DNA of 64,000 nucleotides, taken from Trichocladium uniseriatum. Its lineage: Eukaryota > Ascomycota > Sordariomycetes > Sordariales > Chaetomiaceae. The notes under the pieces were generated by a model. It made no database searches and had not been told where the DNA came from. It worked only from the letters and a program-made list of their open reading frames with translations. Below, one piece after another: positions 11,042 to 23,309 of the stretch (position 1 is its first letter; each line of letters begins with the position of its first letter). A program made the translations under genes and the position numbers. The stretch covers positions 806,001 through 870,000 of the forward strand of contig WOUO01000006.1 of assembly GCA_017139535.1 (NCBI GenBank), written 5' to 3'.

Positions 11042-11505
11042 GAGTGAGTGAAGGTTGGATGAGAGTAAAGGGGGCTAGGAAGATAAACCTGAATATTTTA
11101 TCACTGGATGTAAACTATGGATTTGGGGGAAGTGTGTCCTTCAGTATCGACTCCAGGCTGAGGTCTCCTTAGGGTCTATACAAGCCGATGGTCCAATACC
11201 TAGCCACCATACACATGGATTGTACTTAAACCTCCACGATTAACTGGCTATTGGCCCGGAGAGTTAAAAGTTGGTCTCAGCCTTGCCTCCCTCCTCTATA
11301 CCTGCACACAGGGGGGGATTCTTACACCCAGCGCCCCAATACCTCCAGCCGCGAGGAACAGCTGCACGACTGTGTATTGATTGGGCAAGGCTTACTTCGT
11401 ACCCGCCCGGCTGGCAATCACTGCATGATACTCGCGGCTCCCAACACAGCGTTACATCCCTGCCATCTGGTGTTGTTTGTCCCCCCTCCCCCGCCACCTC
11501 GTTGG

Positions 11506-11512
11506 TGAGTCA
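11506..11512 (+). promoter_or_regulatory. CPC1/Gcn4-type amino-acid control site upstream of LeuRS
   Basis: TGAGTCA, a perfect match to the Gcn4/CPC1 heptamer, lies 183 bp upstream of the LeuRS ATG and about 110 bp before the putative leader intron. Aminoacyl-tRNA synthetases are known cross-pathway control targets. Confidence 0.5.
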
Positions 11513-11621
11513 TTTGGCTTAGAACACCCAGCCTTGATTTCCCACCGCTGACAGGTCCGCGGCCGCCCAAACCCTTTCTGAAGCTGGTGAAATAAAAGAA
11601 AAGCAAAGCAAACGTCGGTCG

Positions 11622-11692
11622 GTATGTGATCCCCAAGAACCCGAGTCACCATCAAACCAGTTGAGTACTAATATCACTAACATGTTTAACAG
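11622..11692 (+). other. 5'UTR intron of LeuRS
   Basis: GTATGT donor, CACTAAC branch and TTAACAG acceptor, ending two bases before the ATG at 11695. It is canonical on all three signals. Confidence 0.6.
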
Positions 11693-11694
11693 CC

Positions 11695-14600
11695 ATGGAC
11701 ACAACTCCAACCGCGACCCCTGCTCCAGGGATAGATGCAAGTGCCAACACCCAGGGAACAATGAAGATTGAAAATGTAAGATCCATCATCCAGGACGGCC
11801 TTTTTGGCATCATCTCACCGATTGGCAGACCGAGAAGCGCGATGCCCTGAGAGCGATTGAGACGAAATACCAGAAACTGTGGCAGCAGGAGAAGGTCTCC
11901 GAGGCCAATGCCCCTTCTTGCTCGGAATACCCGCTGGACTCGGTCCTAGTGGATGATCTGTGGCTTCAGAAGCCCAAGTTCTTTGGCTAGTCACCCTTAG
12001 TGTCCCATCTGTTCTTGCTGTGTTGTTTGTTTGTGTTGGGGCAGATGCTGATTTCCATCAGGAACCATGGCATACCCGTAAGTCAGCCCACCACGGTGGT
12101 GACTCGTCTTTGGGTGCCCCTTTCCCCGTGCTGACCGGCAGGTAGCTATGTAAACGGAGTCCCGCATCTAGGCCATGGATTCACCGTCTCCAAGATCGAC
12201 TTTACCGCCCGTGTTGCTAGAGCCCAGGGCAAGAACACTCTCTACCCACAGGGGTACCACGCAACCGGCATGCCGATCAAGGCCTGCGCGGACAAGCTTG
12301 TGAATGAGATTGCCTTGTTTGGAGAGACGTTTGAGGGCTACGACGAGAGCGAGACTGCCGAGGCAACGCCGAGTGCTGCATCGCAGCCGCGTCCGAGAGA
12401 GGATGTCACCAAATTCACCAATGTGAAGAAAGGTATAGACAACAATGATGTTACACGCCTCTAACTGCGGCTATTTTGCTTACTTGGTATAGGCAAGGCC
12501 GCTCTGAAAACCACCAAGGCAAAGTATCAATTCCAGGTCATGATGTCGCTGGGCATCCCTCGTGATGAGATTCACAAGTTTGCCGACGCCAAATACTGGC
12601 TGCAGTACTTCCCTCAACTCTGGCAGCAGCACCTGACCGAGTTCGGCTGCGGAATCGACTGGCGCCGCAGTTTCATCACGACGGACGTCAACGGATACTA
12701 CGATTCTTTTGTGCGCTGGCAGATGCGGCGGCTCAAGGATCTCGGAAAGATTCGCTTTGGGAAACGCTACACCATCTATTCGCCCAAGGATGGCCAACCG
12801 TGCCTCGACCATGACCGTGCATCTGGGGAGGGAGTCTTGGTCCAAGAGTACATTGGGCTCAAGTGCAAGGTCGTGAGCTGGTCGGAACGGGCCCAGGAGG
12901 TGATCTCGTCGAGCGGTGCCATCCCTAGCAATGCCGATGTCTTCATGATCCCAGCAACCTTGCGGCCCGAGACCATGTATGGCCAGACCAATCTGTTCGT
13001 CTCACCCAACATAACGTACGGCATCTTCAAGGTTTCCGAGACGGTCTTTTATCTCGCCACAGGCAGATCTGCGCGCAACATGGCGTTTCAGGGCATCTTC
13101 CCTCAGTGGGGGGTCGTTGAGAAAGTTGTGGACATCAAGGGGTCAGATTTGATCGGCTCGTCAATTCACGCTCCCCTGAGTGCGAAGAATGCCATCTATG
13201 TTATCCCCATGGATACCATCAAGGAAACGAAGGGGACTGGTCTGGTCACGTCTGTGCCATCCGACAGCCCAGACGACTACGCCATGACCTTGGAGCTGTC
13301 CAAAAAGGCGGCTTTCTACGGCATCGAGCCACAATGGGTCTGTCAAGACATCTTGCCCATCATTGATACACCCGAGTACGGGAACATGATCGCCCCGACG
13401 CTCGTCAAGAAGCTCAAGATCAACTCCCCCAAGGATGAGCGACAGCTGCTCGAGGCAAAGGAGCTGGCCTACAAGACCGGCTTCTATCAAGGCACCATGA
13501 CCTTTGGGCCGTTTGCGGGGACGCCGGTTCAGGAGGCCAAGACGCTGATTCGCCAGCAACTCCTGGACTCGGGCGAGGCGTTCGTCTACTGCGAGCCCGA
13601 CGGTCTCGTAGTCTCGCGCTCCGGCGATGACTGCGTCGCGGCGTTCCTCGACCAATGGTTTTTGACATACGGCGTGGATGAGGGTTGGAGGGCTGACGCT
13701 CTCGGCCACCTCCGCGGCGAGGATGGACTCGGTTTCAACTGCTTCAGCACTGTCACAAAACATTCGCTGGAGCAGACGTTTGGGTGGATGAGGGAGTGGT
13801 CCGTCACGCGGCAGTACGGCCTCGGGACGGATCTGCCCTGGGACCCGTCTCAGATGGTCGAGGGACTGTCTGACTCCACCATTTACATGGCATACTACAC
13901 CGTTGCGCACTTCCTGCACTCGGACATTTACGGGAAGAAGCCAGGAGCCGGGGATATTGCCGTCTCGCAAATGACTGATGGCGTCTGGGATTACGTTTTT
14001 GATCTTGCCGAGGGAGTGCAGAGCGACATTCCAAAGGTCAGTCTGGACGCCATGAGGAGGGAGTTCACGTACTGGTATCCGGTGGATGTCCGTATCAGCG
14101 GAAAGGACTTGGTCAACAACCACCTGATCTTCTTTCTGTACATCCACCAAGCCATCTGGGGCAAGCAAGCACCGCGCCACCTTCCAAAGGGCATCAGGCT
14201 CAACGGCCACCTGATGCTGAACGGCGAGAAGATGAGCAAGAGTACGGGCAACTTTCTTACCCTCACCAGCGCAGTCCAAAAGTTTGGGGCCGATGCCACC
14301 CGCATCGCTCTCGCAGACGGGGGAGACGGCATTGATGATGCCAACTTTGAGGAGACAACCGCCAACGCCACCATTCTGAAACTTTATGAGCTCAAACGGT
14401 GGATCGAGAGCGTCATACAGAACGCGCGGCTACTGAGCCCAGACGAGGAGTTTGGCCAGGTTCGAGCCGTCAAGAAGTTTGAGAGCGTCGATTCCATCCA
14501 GAGAGTCGGCAGCATGACCTTTTGGGACACGCTGTTCATGAACGACTTGAATCTGTTGATTCGTCAGACAGTCCAAGCGTACCAATTGTGAGTTCAAAGC

Positions 14601-15501
14601 TGCCATCTGGGCAAAAACCTGGAAGCTAACGAGTAGACAGGACCAACTACAAGGCAGCGCTGAAATCGGGTTTCTACGACTTCACTGCCGCGCGTGACAG
14701 CTATAGGGCAGCCGCCCACTCCGCCGGGATTGGGATGCACCAGCAATGCGTCCGCTACTATGTCGAGTGCCAAGCTCTCATGGTTGTCGTCTTTGCACCG
14801 CACTGGGCGGACTATGTCTGGAGGGAGGTTCTCCTGAAGGCAAGCAAAACCCACCACCTCCCTTGGTATTCAAAGCAATGCTGACTGTTTGAGGTCCACA
14901 GCCATCCACCATTCAGCTCGAGACCTTCCCTGATGTTCCCGAGCCTACCTTGGAACTCCAGGCCACCTCGGACTACATCAAGACAACGTCGGCCCGAATC
15001 TTGGCGGCGCATGCTGGTCAGCAAAAACGCCTGGCCAAGGGGAAGGGACTGCTGTTCGACCCCTCCAAGGACAAGTCTCTGACCATCTATGTGGCAAAGT
15101 CCTGGCCGCCGTGGCAGCAAAAGTACACTGACCTAGTCCGAGAGCTGTTTGACAGCAACATGGCGCTGGACGTCAAGAACATCTCCAAGAGGGTGGACAA
15201 GGCCGAGATGAAGAAGGCCATGCCGTTTGTCCAGGAGCTCAAGCGCAAACTGGAATCGGGCGAGACGCCCGAAACGGTGCTCGACAGGGCGTTGCTGTTT
15301 GACGAGGCCGGGGTGTTGCGGGAGATGGTGCCCGTCCTGAAATCAACCGTGTCGAGGCTGAAGGAGGTCAAGATTGTGGTGATTGATGAGCAGGTGCTAG
15401 GCGAGCTTTCGCAGATGGCGAGCTCGGCGGAACCGGGGAATCCCGCGCTCGAGTTCCGTAACTATACCGAGTCGAAATTGTCTGATAATACACGTCCGTA
15501 G
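11695..15501 (+). CDS. CDC60: Cytosolic leucyl-tRNA synthetase
   Basis: Seven coding exons: 11695-11775, 11829-11985, 12062-12077, 12146-12432, 12493-14587, 14641-14839, 14902-15501. They sum to 1144 aa, the eukaryotic cytosolic size. The class I signature HLGH is at residues 92-95 after TMAYPYVNG, and KMSKS is at 760-764. The editing (CP1) insertion lies between them, with LRPETMYGQTN and GTGLVTSVPSDSPDD, and the eukaryote-specific C-terminal extension follows. The enzyme charges tRNA-Leu and is essential. Exon 3 is only 16 nt and supplies most of TMAYP. Two introns appear to be GC-AG: 11986-12061 (GCTAGT donor, GCTGAT branch) and 14840-14901 (AAG|GCAAGC donor, GCTGAC branch). No GT donor keeps the conserved protein. 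The first GC donor is unusual, so a base error is possible. A CPC1-type site lies upstream. Confidence 0.94.
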
Positions 15502-16313
15502 GAGGCCGGTAGCACTCGATTGACTGTTGGCCTAGGATCTTCGAAGATTGATGATTATTCAAAAAGCAGGTGGGAGAGGAAGCTTTGGTGGTAGTTCCGC
15601 AAGTTCCTGAAGTATAGAAGGTTGCCGTGCTGTAAGTTAATTATATTGGTATTTTCTTTTATATTCCGGATCTGTTGTCCAACGACGAAGTGAGGTTACG
15701 TCTTGCCTCTGCAGGCGGGTGGATTGTCCCCCAAAAGTGGGCCATCGCTCCATACACTAGTGCCAAGCAGTGGGGGTGCGGGATGGACCCTTGCACAGGT
15801 CACACGAGAAGGACTCGCGTGCCAACCACCAACAACAGACAAAGCAGTCCCGAAACATCATTCCGTAAACCGCCGGCAGGCATTTTCCGTTTTTCTTGTT
15901 TTTGTTCTTTTCCAATCTCAAGTCCTCCGTTCGCCACAGCCCAGATAAAAACGACACCGCGACCGATTGACCCTCGACGGGTAATGCACTTCCCACGAAA
16001 TCCAGAACCCTCCAGTTCATCCGAAGATCCCCAACGACCCCGAAAGAGCATGCATCCATCAACCCTGTAACACCGCGCACGCACCGCATGCGACGACGAC
16101 GACGACGGACACCTCCTCCCGTACATAGATGGGCATCACCCAAAAACAAAAACAACACCAAGTTCCGCCTTCCTCCCCACGACGACGACGACCACTTTCC
16201 CAATCACCACCGACCCCGGCCCCACCGCCGCCCCCTCCACCGCCAACCTTCCCTCACCCCCTCCACCTCCGCCTCCTCATACACCCCCTCAACAATAACA
16301 AATAACAAAAACA
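15502..16313. other. Intergenic region with trinucleotide run
   Basis: The right half is C-rich with a (CGA)n run at 16091-16107, probably in the long leader of the membrane-protein gene at 16314. The proline/histidine-rich ORFs on both strands are composition artefacts. Confidence 0.5.
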
Positions 16314-18570
16314 ATGCCCACATTCTTCTCCTTCCAACAGGGCTCCGAACGCCTCCAAAACACCCGCCCCTACCTCGCCGAATCCTCCCCTCTCCTCGGC
16401 CGCTTCCGTGCCGTGCCCCGGCCCTATAACAACAACAACACCAACCACGACCGCTTACCATCTCTGTCTTCTACCGGGAGACGAGCATCAGCACAAAGTC
16501 AGATTCAAAGCCAGAGTCAATCCAGACGGGGCACGGGGCTGGGGTATGGAGTGGGGTATGGAACGGCGCAGGGCCGGGGGATGGGACAGGTTGGGTTGTG
16601 GTCGTCGTCACCGTCGTTTTCGTCGAGCACAGGTGGGGGAGGGGGGATGACGGAGCCGGGGTGGCGGGGGAGTGTGCATGTGGGAGATGGGTATGGGGCG
16701 TTGGTTGCTGCCGAGGAGGAGGAGGGGGATGGGGATGATGAGGAGGAGAGTGACAGTGAGGATGAGGATGGGGAAGGGGGGTGTTGTGGCTGTTGTGGTG
16801 GCGGGGGTGGGAAGTGGTGGAGGAGGATGGGTAGGCGGGCGAGGAGGATGGTGAGGAGGCTGGGGGATACGTGGGTTGATCCCAAGGCGAGGGTGGTGAG
16901 GAGGGTTGTGGACGTGTGGTGGAGTCGGTGGGCGGTGTTGGTGGTGTTGCCTGCGTTGTTGGTGAGTTTCCCTTTTTGATTTGGGATAAAAATCCGGCTG
17001 GGCTATGATTCGAGGGCGGCTTGCAGAAAGACTAATTGTACCCAGGCCGTGACATGGTGCGCCATACCATTCCCGCAATACCCGATCCCCGACGACGATG
17101 ACCGAGTGTCTCGACCCGGCGAGCCAGGGGCAACGCCAGGGCGCAAGGCGCCGGGCCACGGAGAGGCCAAAGTGCAGGTCAACTTTTGGTTCTTCCTCTT
17201 TGTCTACTACAGCTTCTACAACCTGACGGCCCTGATCTGGATCACCAAGGTCTTCAACCTGTACAGCCTCAACTGGTGGCCGCCGTCGCTTGGCTTCCCC
17301 GTTACCGTGTCCGCCATCGCCATCCTATCCATCGCCGCGCCCATACCCATCTACCTCGTCCCCGAAGCCAAATTCTTGACTGTCCACAACACGGTGTGGA
17401 TCTCGTGGACATTTGTCATCATGGCCATGCCCGTCGTCATTGCCTTCTGCATCCTCTTGACCAACGAGAGGCATCTCGGGCTCCGTCACTCGCTCTCCGA
17501 GACGCAGCGCATCTTCACGACCTCATGGTGGACCGGCGAGCCCGATGGCACCAGATCTCGGCGCGAGTCGAGACGGCATCGCGCCGCTCTAGACCCCAGT
17601 GCCTTCGATCCCACCCTGGATGCGTCAGGAATTGGCTACATAGATGGGCGCCATCAACGCCCCGCAATTCCCGTGCGGCTACGCCGGCGATGGCTGCCGG
17701 CCAGCTTTGTGCGTTTTGTGTGGTTCTGCCTGGCCCTGTCCATTGGCTTGCTCGCGTATGTGATAGGAGAGGCCTACGCCGAGATCTACCTGCGCACCCT
17801 GCCGCACAACAGTTTCGAGACTATCGTCTACGTCTATGGGTGGATATCGACCGTGCATCTCCTCGACGGGCTGACGGGATGGATCCTGGGTGGGAACGAG
17901 GGCGAGCGGGTGGGGAGCTATCCGTTGAGCTGGATTTTCAAGCTGTAAGTGCCGTTTCCGCAATCTTACCCCTGAATCTGCAACTGACCTTGCACACAGC
18001 TACTTCATGCTCACCTACCAAACATATGTGCGCGCCCTGTACGCCCGCCTGCGCAGCCCGACCCAGTTCATTCTCCTCCAGGTCCTCTCCTCAACCGGCC
18101 TCATCATCGTCACCCCGTTACTCATGTCCGCCCCGTTCCACTGGTTCCTCTCCGTGATCGGCGTCAACGGTCAGAGCTACGGCGCCTACCAGAAAATCTG
18201 CATCCGCAACGTCTTCATCCGCTTTATGGCCGAGAATGCCTCGATGCTCACCTTTCTCGGCAGCGTCGTGGTCCTGCACTTTGGCGCCAACAAGGACGTC
18301 TACCCCTATTTTGCCTTTGACCGCCTCGACGAGACCGAGGACTACGACTTCAACCTTACTTTTTACGCCTCAAGCATCACTTGGGCCTGCGAGCTTGCCG
18401 CCAGCTTCATCGTCGCCGGCCTGATCCGCTGGATCTACAAGGTCAACGTCGTCACCGAGGGCAAGCTCGACTTTGTCGTCTGGCCTGAGCTGCTGCCGAC
18501 CTGTGTTGCGGTGATGCTGCATGTGCTGCAGAACATGCTGTTTTCTATTATCCGGTTACAGTTCCGGTGA
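16314..18570 (+). CDS. Conserved fungal polytopic membrane protein (about 11 TM)
   Basis: Exons 16314-16961, 17046-17944 and 18000-18570, 705 aa. Both introns are canonical (GTGAGT...CCCAG with a GACTAAT branch; GTAAGT...CACAG). The first 200 residues are cytosol-like: Arg/Ser/Gly-rich, an acidic patch (EEEEGDGDDEEESDSEDED) and a CCGCCGGGGG stretch. About 11 hydrophobic segments follow, beginning with AVLVVLPALLAVTWCAI and including NFWFFLFVYYSFYNLTALIW, TVSAIAILSIAAPIPIYLV, TFVIMAMPVVIAFCILL and SSTGLIIVTPLLMSAPFHW; the last is near LPTCVAVMLHVLQNMLFSII. A basic loop (RRESRRHRA) separates the fourth and fifth segments. I do not recognise a transporter signature. It looks like a well-kept fungal protein of unknown function, and the soluble acidic N-terminus may be regulatory. 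Confidence 0.82.
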
Positions 18571-21500
18571 TGCGGACAAGATTCTTCACGCCGAGAGAGG
18601 ACGCTCGACTTAATAGGAGGCATCAGCGGCGAGATGTCCAGTCCTCTCGGCATCCCTCCACAAGTCAGATCGGCAGGAGTTACTACCCACGGATCCCAAG
18701 TTGGATCTCCCTTTCTTTATCATTGTAAAACTCTCGTTTTCATGTCTATGGGCGGCTGAGTGGGAGCATTGCATAATGTTTTTGATGACTGAACGCACGA
18801 TACCCCTTGTCTTCTCATAGCATAGCATAGCATTGTTTGGATACCCCATTATGGAGTACAAGACCTAATATCCTCCAAGAAACTTTGGCTCCTTTTACCA
18901 ATAGATATACCACGGCTAATGATATTATTCTCCATATCATCATCATCATCAATCTACTTCGTACAGCCTGCGCCCTGTAAAAGTGGGATTAATTAGACAG
19001 ACCCAGCCGATGGAGTCCAGACAATGCAGCCGCCCATGCGACGTCAAATTTGACTCCTACGTATTTCCCTTCACGCCCCGCAACACGGCAAGAAAGTGCA
19101 CTCCCACCCTCCCCGACGCGGGAGCCAGCTGCAAGTAGATCTTCTGGGAAAGGTTGGAAGACTGGGCCGAGATGAGCCTCGTCGCAGTGCGTCATGTTGT
19201 TCAACCACTCGGTGCTGCAGCCTCAGATGAATTCGGTAGTGAGCGGGTGTCGGTGAGTGCGGGAGGGAGGCAACGTCAAAAGGTGTGTGTCTCGGAAACA
19301 CTTTAATTTTAAATTTCGATCGGAGACTTGGTATGACGTTATATAGCCCGGCCAAGGCCCTAGGGCGTACGAAGTACTACTTCTTATCATCGACGACGCC
19401 CTGTCCGATCAACTCCCGGGTTTCGTGCACTAGATAAGTACGAAGTAGGCTAGCTCGGTACCTACATAGCCGTTCTAGAACGATCGGCAAGCGATGACGG
19501 AAAGCCGCAGCACGGGAGATGGGTGCGCTGTGCTACCCTACCCTGGAGAAATCCATACAGACCGGAATCCGATTTCGCTATCTGACTTGTCAAGTCCGCG
19601 GTCAACGAGAAAAGCGCATGTCCCACCCCAAAGAAATCGTAATCAAGAGCGGACTCGGAAAGCCGTGACCCGAACCGACACCGACTGGTGGGCCAGAGGA
19701 AGCGGTGAAGACGGAGTCTTGAGTCATAGACCCAGACACGTTTGAGCAACGAATCCCGGGAGTACATCGGCCTGCTGTTCAAGATAAACCACGGGTAGTG
19801 GTTGCCAAGGAGCTGGTGCAGGGTGCAGTTGCATGGCCGATGCAGATGATCTTGAATCTGCCCATCTGCCATCTGGCCCGGGTGTTGCTGCCGACATGTG
19901 AGAGCGGAACTCCGGTCCTCGGCCAGATCTGGCAAAAGCCAACGGCCCTGAAGCAGGCATCATACCTGGTTCTTACCTCAGCAAGTCGTGGATTGATTAC
20001 TTATATGGCTTGCATGGTCAAGGATTGAGGCGGCCTGATGCCGGAAGGAGGTTGCATCGTATCGTACTCCGTACCAGGGAACAGATTGGGTCTCAGCCGG
20101 AGTGCCCGAAACTAAGCGACGTGATCGGAAGCAGCGATCGGGAGCCGAACCAAAGTCCTGGCGGAAGGACATTATCAAGGGGTGCTGTTGACTAGGTAAC
20201 GATAACCATGGTGCCAACGACGCGAAGAGTCAGCGAGTGATTGGGTTGGGTTGATTGTGTCATCCGGGCTGGATTTGCTGCGACCATTGCCCGCCTCGCC
20301 TGGCAGCCGAACGGCCAATGTTGATCCGCGTGTTGAAGGGCCACTGGAAATATCTCGGGGCCGAGGATCAAGGTACTGTAGTATAGGTGGTGGGCGGAAG
20401 CATGGCTTTTAACAAGTTAATCAAAATGCCAGACCCGCTGTGTCCACAGAACCGGATGTCTGGCGAGGCAACCGGCCAATGAAGACGGCCACGGGCATGA
20501 GATGTTCACATGTGCTTGTTGGTGCCGGTTGATCGTGGTGCCACCAGACAGACTCCCGTGTAAGTCCTCGGATTCCCGGGAACCTCCGTGGACTGCCCGA
20601 CCTCACCCCCGACCCGACTCCCGGCAATTGTCTTGAAGGCGGACGCGGTCCGTGTCTCAGGGGGGCAAAAAGAAAGGAAGAACTAGTGCAATGTGCATGC
20701 AAACATCCGCAGATGGTGAGCCAACCGCAGGTCGAGTCGCGCAATTCGAGGCGGTCAACCTCTCCGTTTGCACCTGTGAATTTCCCATTGGATCTTTGGT
20801 TGTCCCAAGGTTTGACTGCTCAAGCACACCATGCCGCGCCGTGACGGAAGCGGGCGGAGGTGCCCAATGGGGTAGGTCTAGGCTGACATCCGTAGCCTAC
20901 ACGGCTTACGACCAGAGAAACACCGAGGGCAGCCGTCGAGGTGTTAAACGCTCCGGACATGGGGCGGGTGTGATGCAGACGCGAGCCAAACGGAAACGGG
21001 CCGGCCGGGGCTCGGTTCCAGGTCGCGGCGGGCACAACGTGGAAGCCGTCCTTTCCCTCTGCTTCTTCAGCTCCGGCCACAGTGATTCGGCTTGTTCTTC
21101 CGTCACATCGCGCAGTCTCCAGCGGCGCGCGACTTGTGAGCATCGTGGGGGTGCTGAATGTTGAAACGGCAATTGGCCAGGCTGATAAGGTGCTGGGGTG
21201 GCATGATGGTGGGATCCTGGGATGCGTCAGTGGAGAGAGAGAAGAGGCTGAGGTGCCCCGCAGGAAATCTGCTTGCCAAGCTCCAGGCGGCGCCGCCATG
21301 CCCTGACCGATGTTTGTCCCAATCTATCCTACCGGTTTGTGTTGCGACGAGAGATGTTGCGCTGGATTTTGGCAGGGCCGACTCCCTCGTTGCCGATCCA
21401 GTGATTTGGGCCACGGACGTCTGGCGGGTGTTCACCTGTCCATCAAATCGGGCAATCCGGGGAATCCCCACCAGATAAGCTGTGAAAATATGTATTCCGC

Positions 21501-22445
21501 TCGGCAGCTTACCTTAAATTTTGGCAACGGGCAACCTGGAGATGCGATGAAATGCAGCCCGTTTTTGAGCTTGCAGACCGACCACGGAAGAAGCAGCCAG
21601 TGGGCGTGCGGGTGCCCCACATGTGCATGCAGTGTCCCCCCGTGGCTGCCGCGACGATGCAGCCATCAAGATGCTGGGTTTAGTCAGGATGGGATGAGCA
21701 AATCGATGGCTAGAACGGTGGACCGCTTTTCACAATCGCGAACAGACTGGACTTCGATTCGCATGCAGAAGAATCTTTTTTAGCGGCTTGCCTTGCCTGA
21801 GCTTGGCGGGGTCATGGCCCGCACCCCACCATCCAGGCAGCGCGCGACAACTCAACTTTTCACCCCACCTCCATCTCATCCGAGCTAGCCCCACACCAAA
21901 CTCAAACCTTCACCATCCATTTGCTGTCTTGACAGTCGCATGGTGAGCTCCTGCCAACTTCGCGGTGAAATAAAAGATAAGATAGGGTAAGGGACATTCC
22001 CGAAGGGGAAGCCCAGTGCAGAAACGGGCAAGCGCTGGCCGGTTCCTCGGCCCTTGACCATCCACTGAGAACACCTCCCAAGGTGCACATTCCAGGTTGC
22101 CAGTGCAAAAGATGCAACACCCAGGACCATGCCATGCTCCATGCCATGTCCAGGTCTGGCCGATGAGGGGCTTTTCTCTCCGACTGACCCCACTGGGGGG
22201 GTCTCTGACTCCGTCCCGGGAGCGGCCGCCTCAGGTTCCAGTTTCTTTTTTCGCCCTCTGGCAGATTTGAGACGTAGCAGGGTGTCCAATTCGCTCGTTT
22301 GTCTCTTTTCCACCGCTGACACCCCAAGCAATTCCGTGCTGCACACCCTGCTGGCCGCAATTTTTCTCGCTCTTTTGCTCGGTTCAGATTAGACTTTAAC
22401 GAGATTGTCCCTCCCCTCCTTCTTTCCCTCCTTCCTTTCTCCAAC
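18571..22445. other. 3.9-kb intergenic region rich in TACGRAGTA motifs
   Basis: No ORF here has coding character or convincing splice signals. The left third is A+T-richer (ATCATCATC run near 18940). Four perfect TACGAAGTA/TACGGAGTA motifs fall between 18955 and 20073. The right end is the promoter and leader of the adenine phosphoribosyltransferase gene. Confidence 0.55.
18955..20073. repeat. Cluster of four TACGRAGTA intergenic motifs
   Basis: Perfect copies at 18955-18963, 19368-19376, 19439-19447 and 20065-20073, on both strands. Seven further copies lie in other gaps of the window. Confidence 0.6.
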
Positions 22446-23309
22446 ATGAGCGCTCCCGCCAACGCTGCCCAATCTCTGGCGCCGACCAGCAACGACCAGA
22501 CCGCTCTGACCTCAGTCGAAGCCGCCGTGCTGGCCTCCAACGATGCCTCGGGAAGACAGCCCGCCGCCGCCGCCGCCGGTGCCGCCGAACTCGCCCGTAC
22601 AAAGATAACTCTGCTCGGCTCCCTCGGCCACTTCCCGGACTTCCCCATCCCCGGCATCAAGTTCATCGACATCCTGCCCCTCTTCCAGGACCCGGCCGTC
22701 CACCTCTCCCTGCTGCGCGCCCTCGAGCTCCAGGTCCTCGAGTTTGGCGAGAAGCCCGATGTCGTGGTGGGGTTGGACGCGCGGGGTTTCCTCTTTGGGC
22801 CCTCGCTCGCCCTGCGTCTCAATGCGAGCTTCGTGCCCGTTCGCAAGCAGGGCAAGATGCCCGGCCCTTGTGTGACGGCCGCCTACGAGAAGGAATACGG
22901 AACCGACTTTTTCCAGATGCAGGAGGGCGCCGTGAAGCCCGGCCAGAAGGTGCTGGTCGTTGATGACATTATTGCTACTGGTGAGTGAAAGAATTCGCGA
23001 TTGCGCCATTCACATTTGCGCAAATCCGTCCCCCCTGCCCCGAAACCCCGCCAATTCCCAAAACCCCTGTCCGGCGCTGGCCCTATCGGGAGCCCCTGTC
23101 TGTCAGGGCGCTCAGCCCAAATCTCGGCGGCCCGATCCGCTAACTCAACATTCAACACAGGTGGTTCCGCTGCTGCTGCCGGAACCCTCGTCAAGCAGCT
23201 GAGGGGCGAGCTGATGGGATATCTCTTCATTCTCGAGATTCCCGTCCTGAACGGACGTTCCAAGCTTGGTGGTGTGCCGACCGTCACTCTCCTCGAGACC
23301 AACGAATAA
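22446..23309 (+). CDS. APT1: Adenine phosphoribosyltransferase
   Basis: Exons 22446-22980 and 23161-23309, 227 aa. The 180-nt intron (GTGAGT...CAACACAG) splits the PRPP-binding loop between ATG and GS. The family core is complete: FPDFPIPGIKFIDILPLFQD, VVGLDARGFLFGP, VPVRKQGKMPG, YGTDFFQMQ and the PRPP signature VLVVDDIIATGGSAAAA near residues 170-186. It converts adenine and PRPP to AMP in purine salvage, in the cytosol. The protein is about 40 residues longer than yeast Apt1 because of an Ala-rich N-terminal stretch (residues 1-48); the first clearly conserved residues are at about 50, so a shorter start cannot be excluded, though no better ATG is seen. There is no targeting signal. Confidence 0.95.

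Larger units (their letters stand above)
11042..11694. other. Intergenic region and leader of LeuRS
   Basis: The region contains the KAP120 3' end, a TACTTCGTA motif (11393-11401), a CPC1/Gcn4-type site (11506) and a probable 5'UTR intron (11622-11692). No coding signal. Confidence 0.6.

Noticed and set aside
13161..14279. 372-codon ORF on the minus strand
   Set aside because: It lies wholly antisense to the LeuRS catalytic exon; codon bias of the real gene keeps the opposite strand open.
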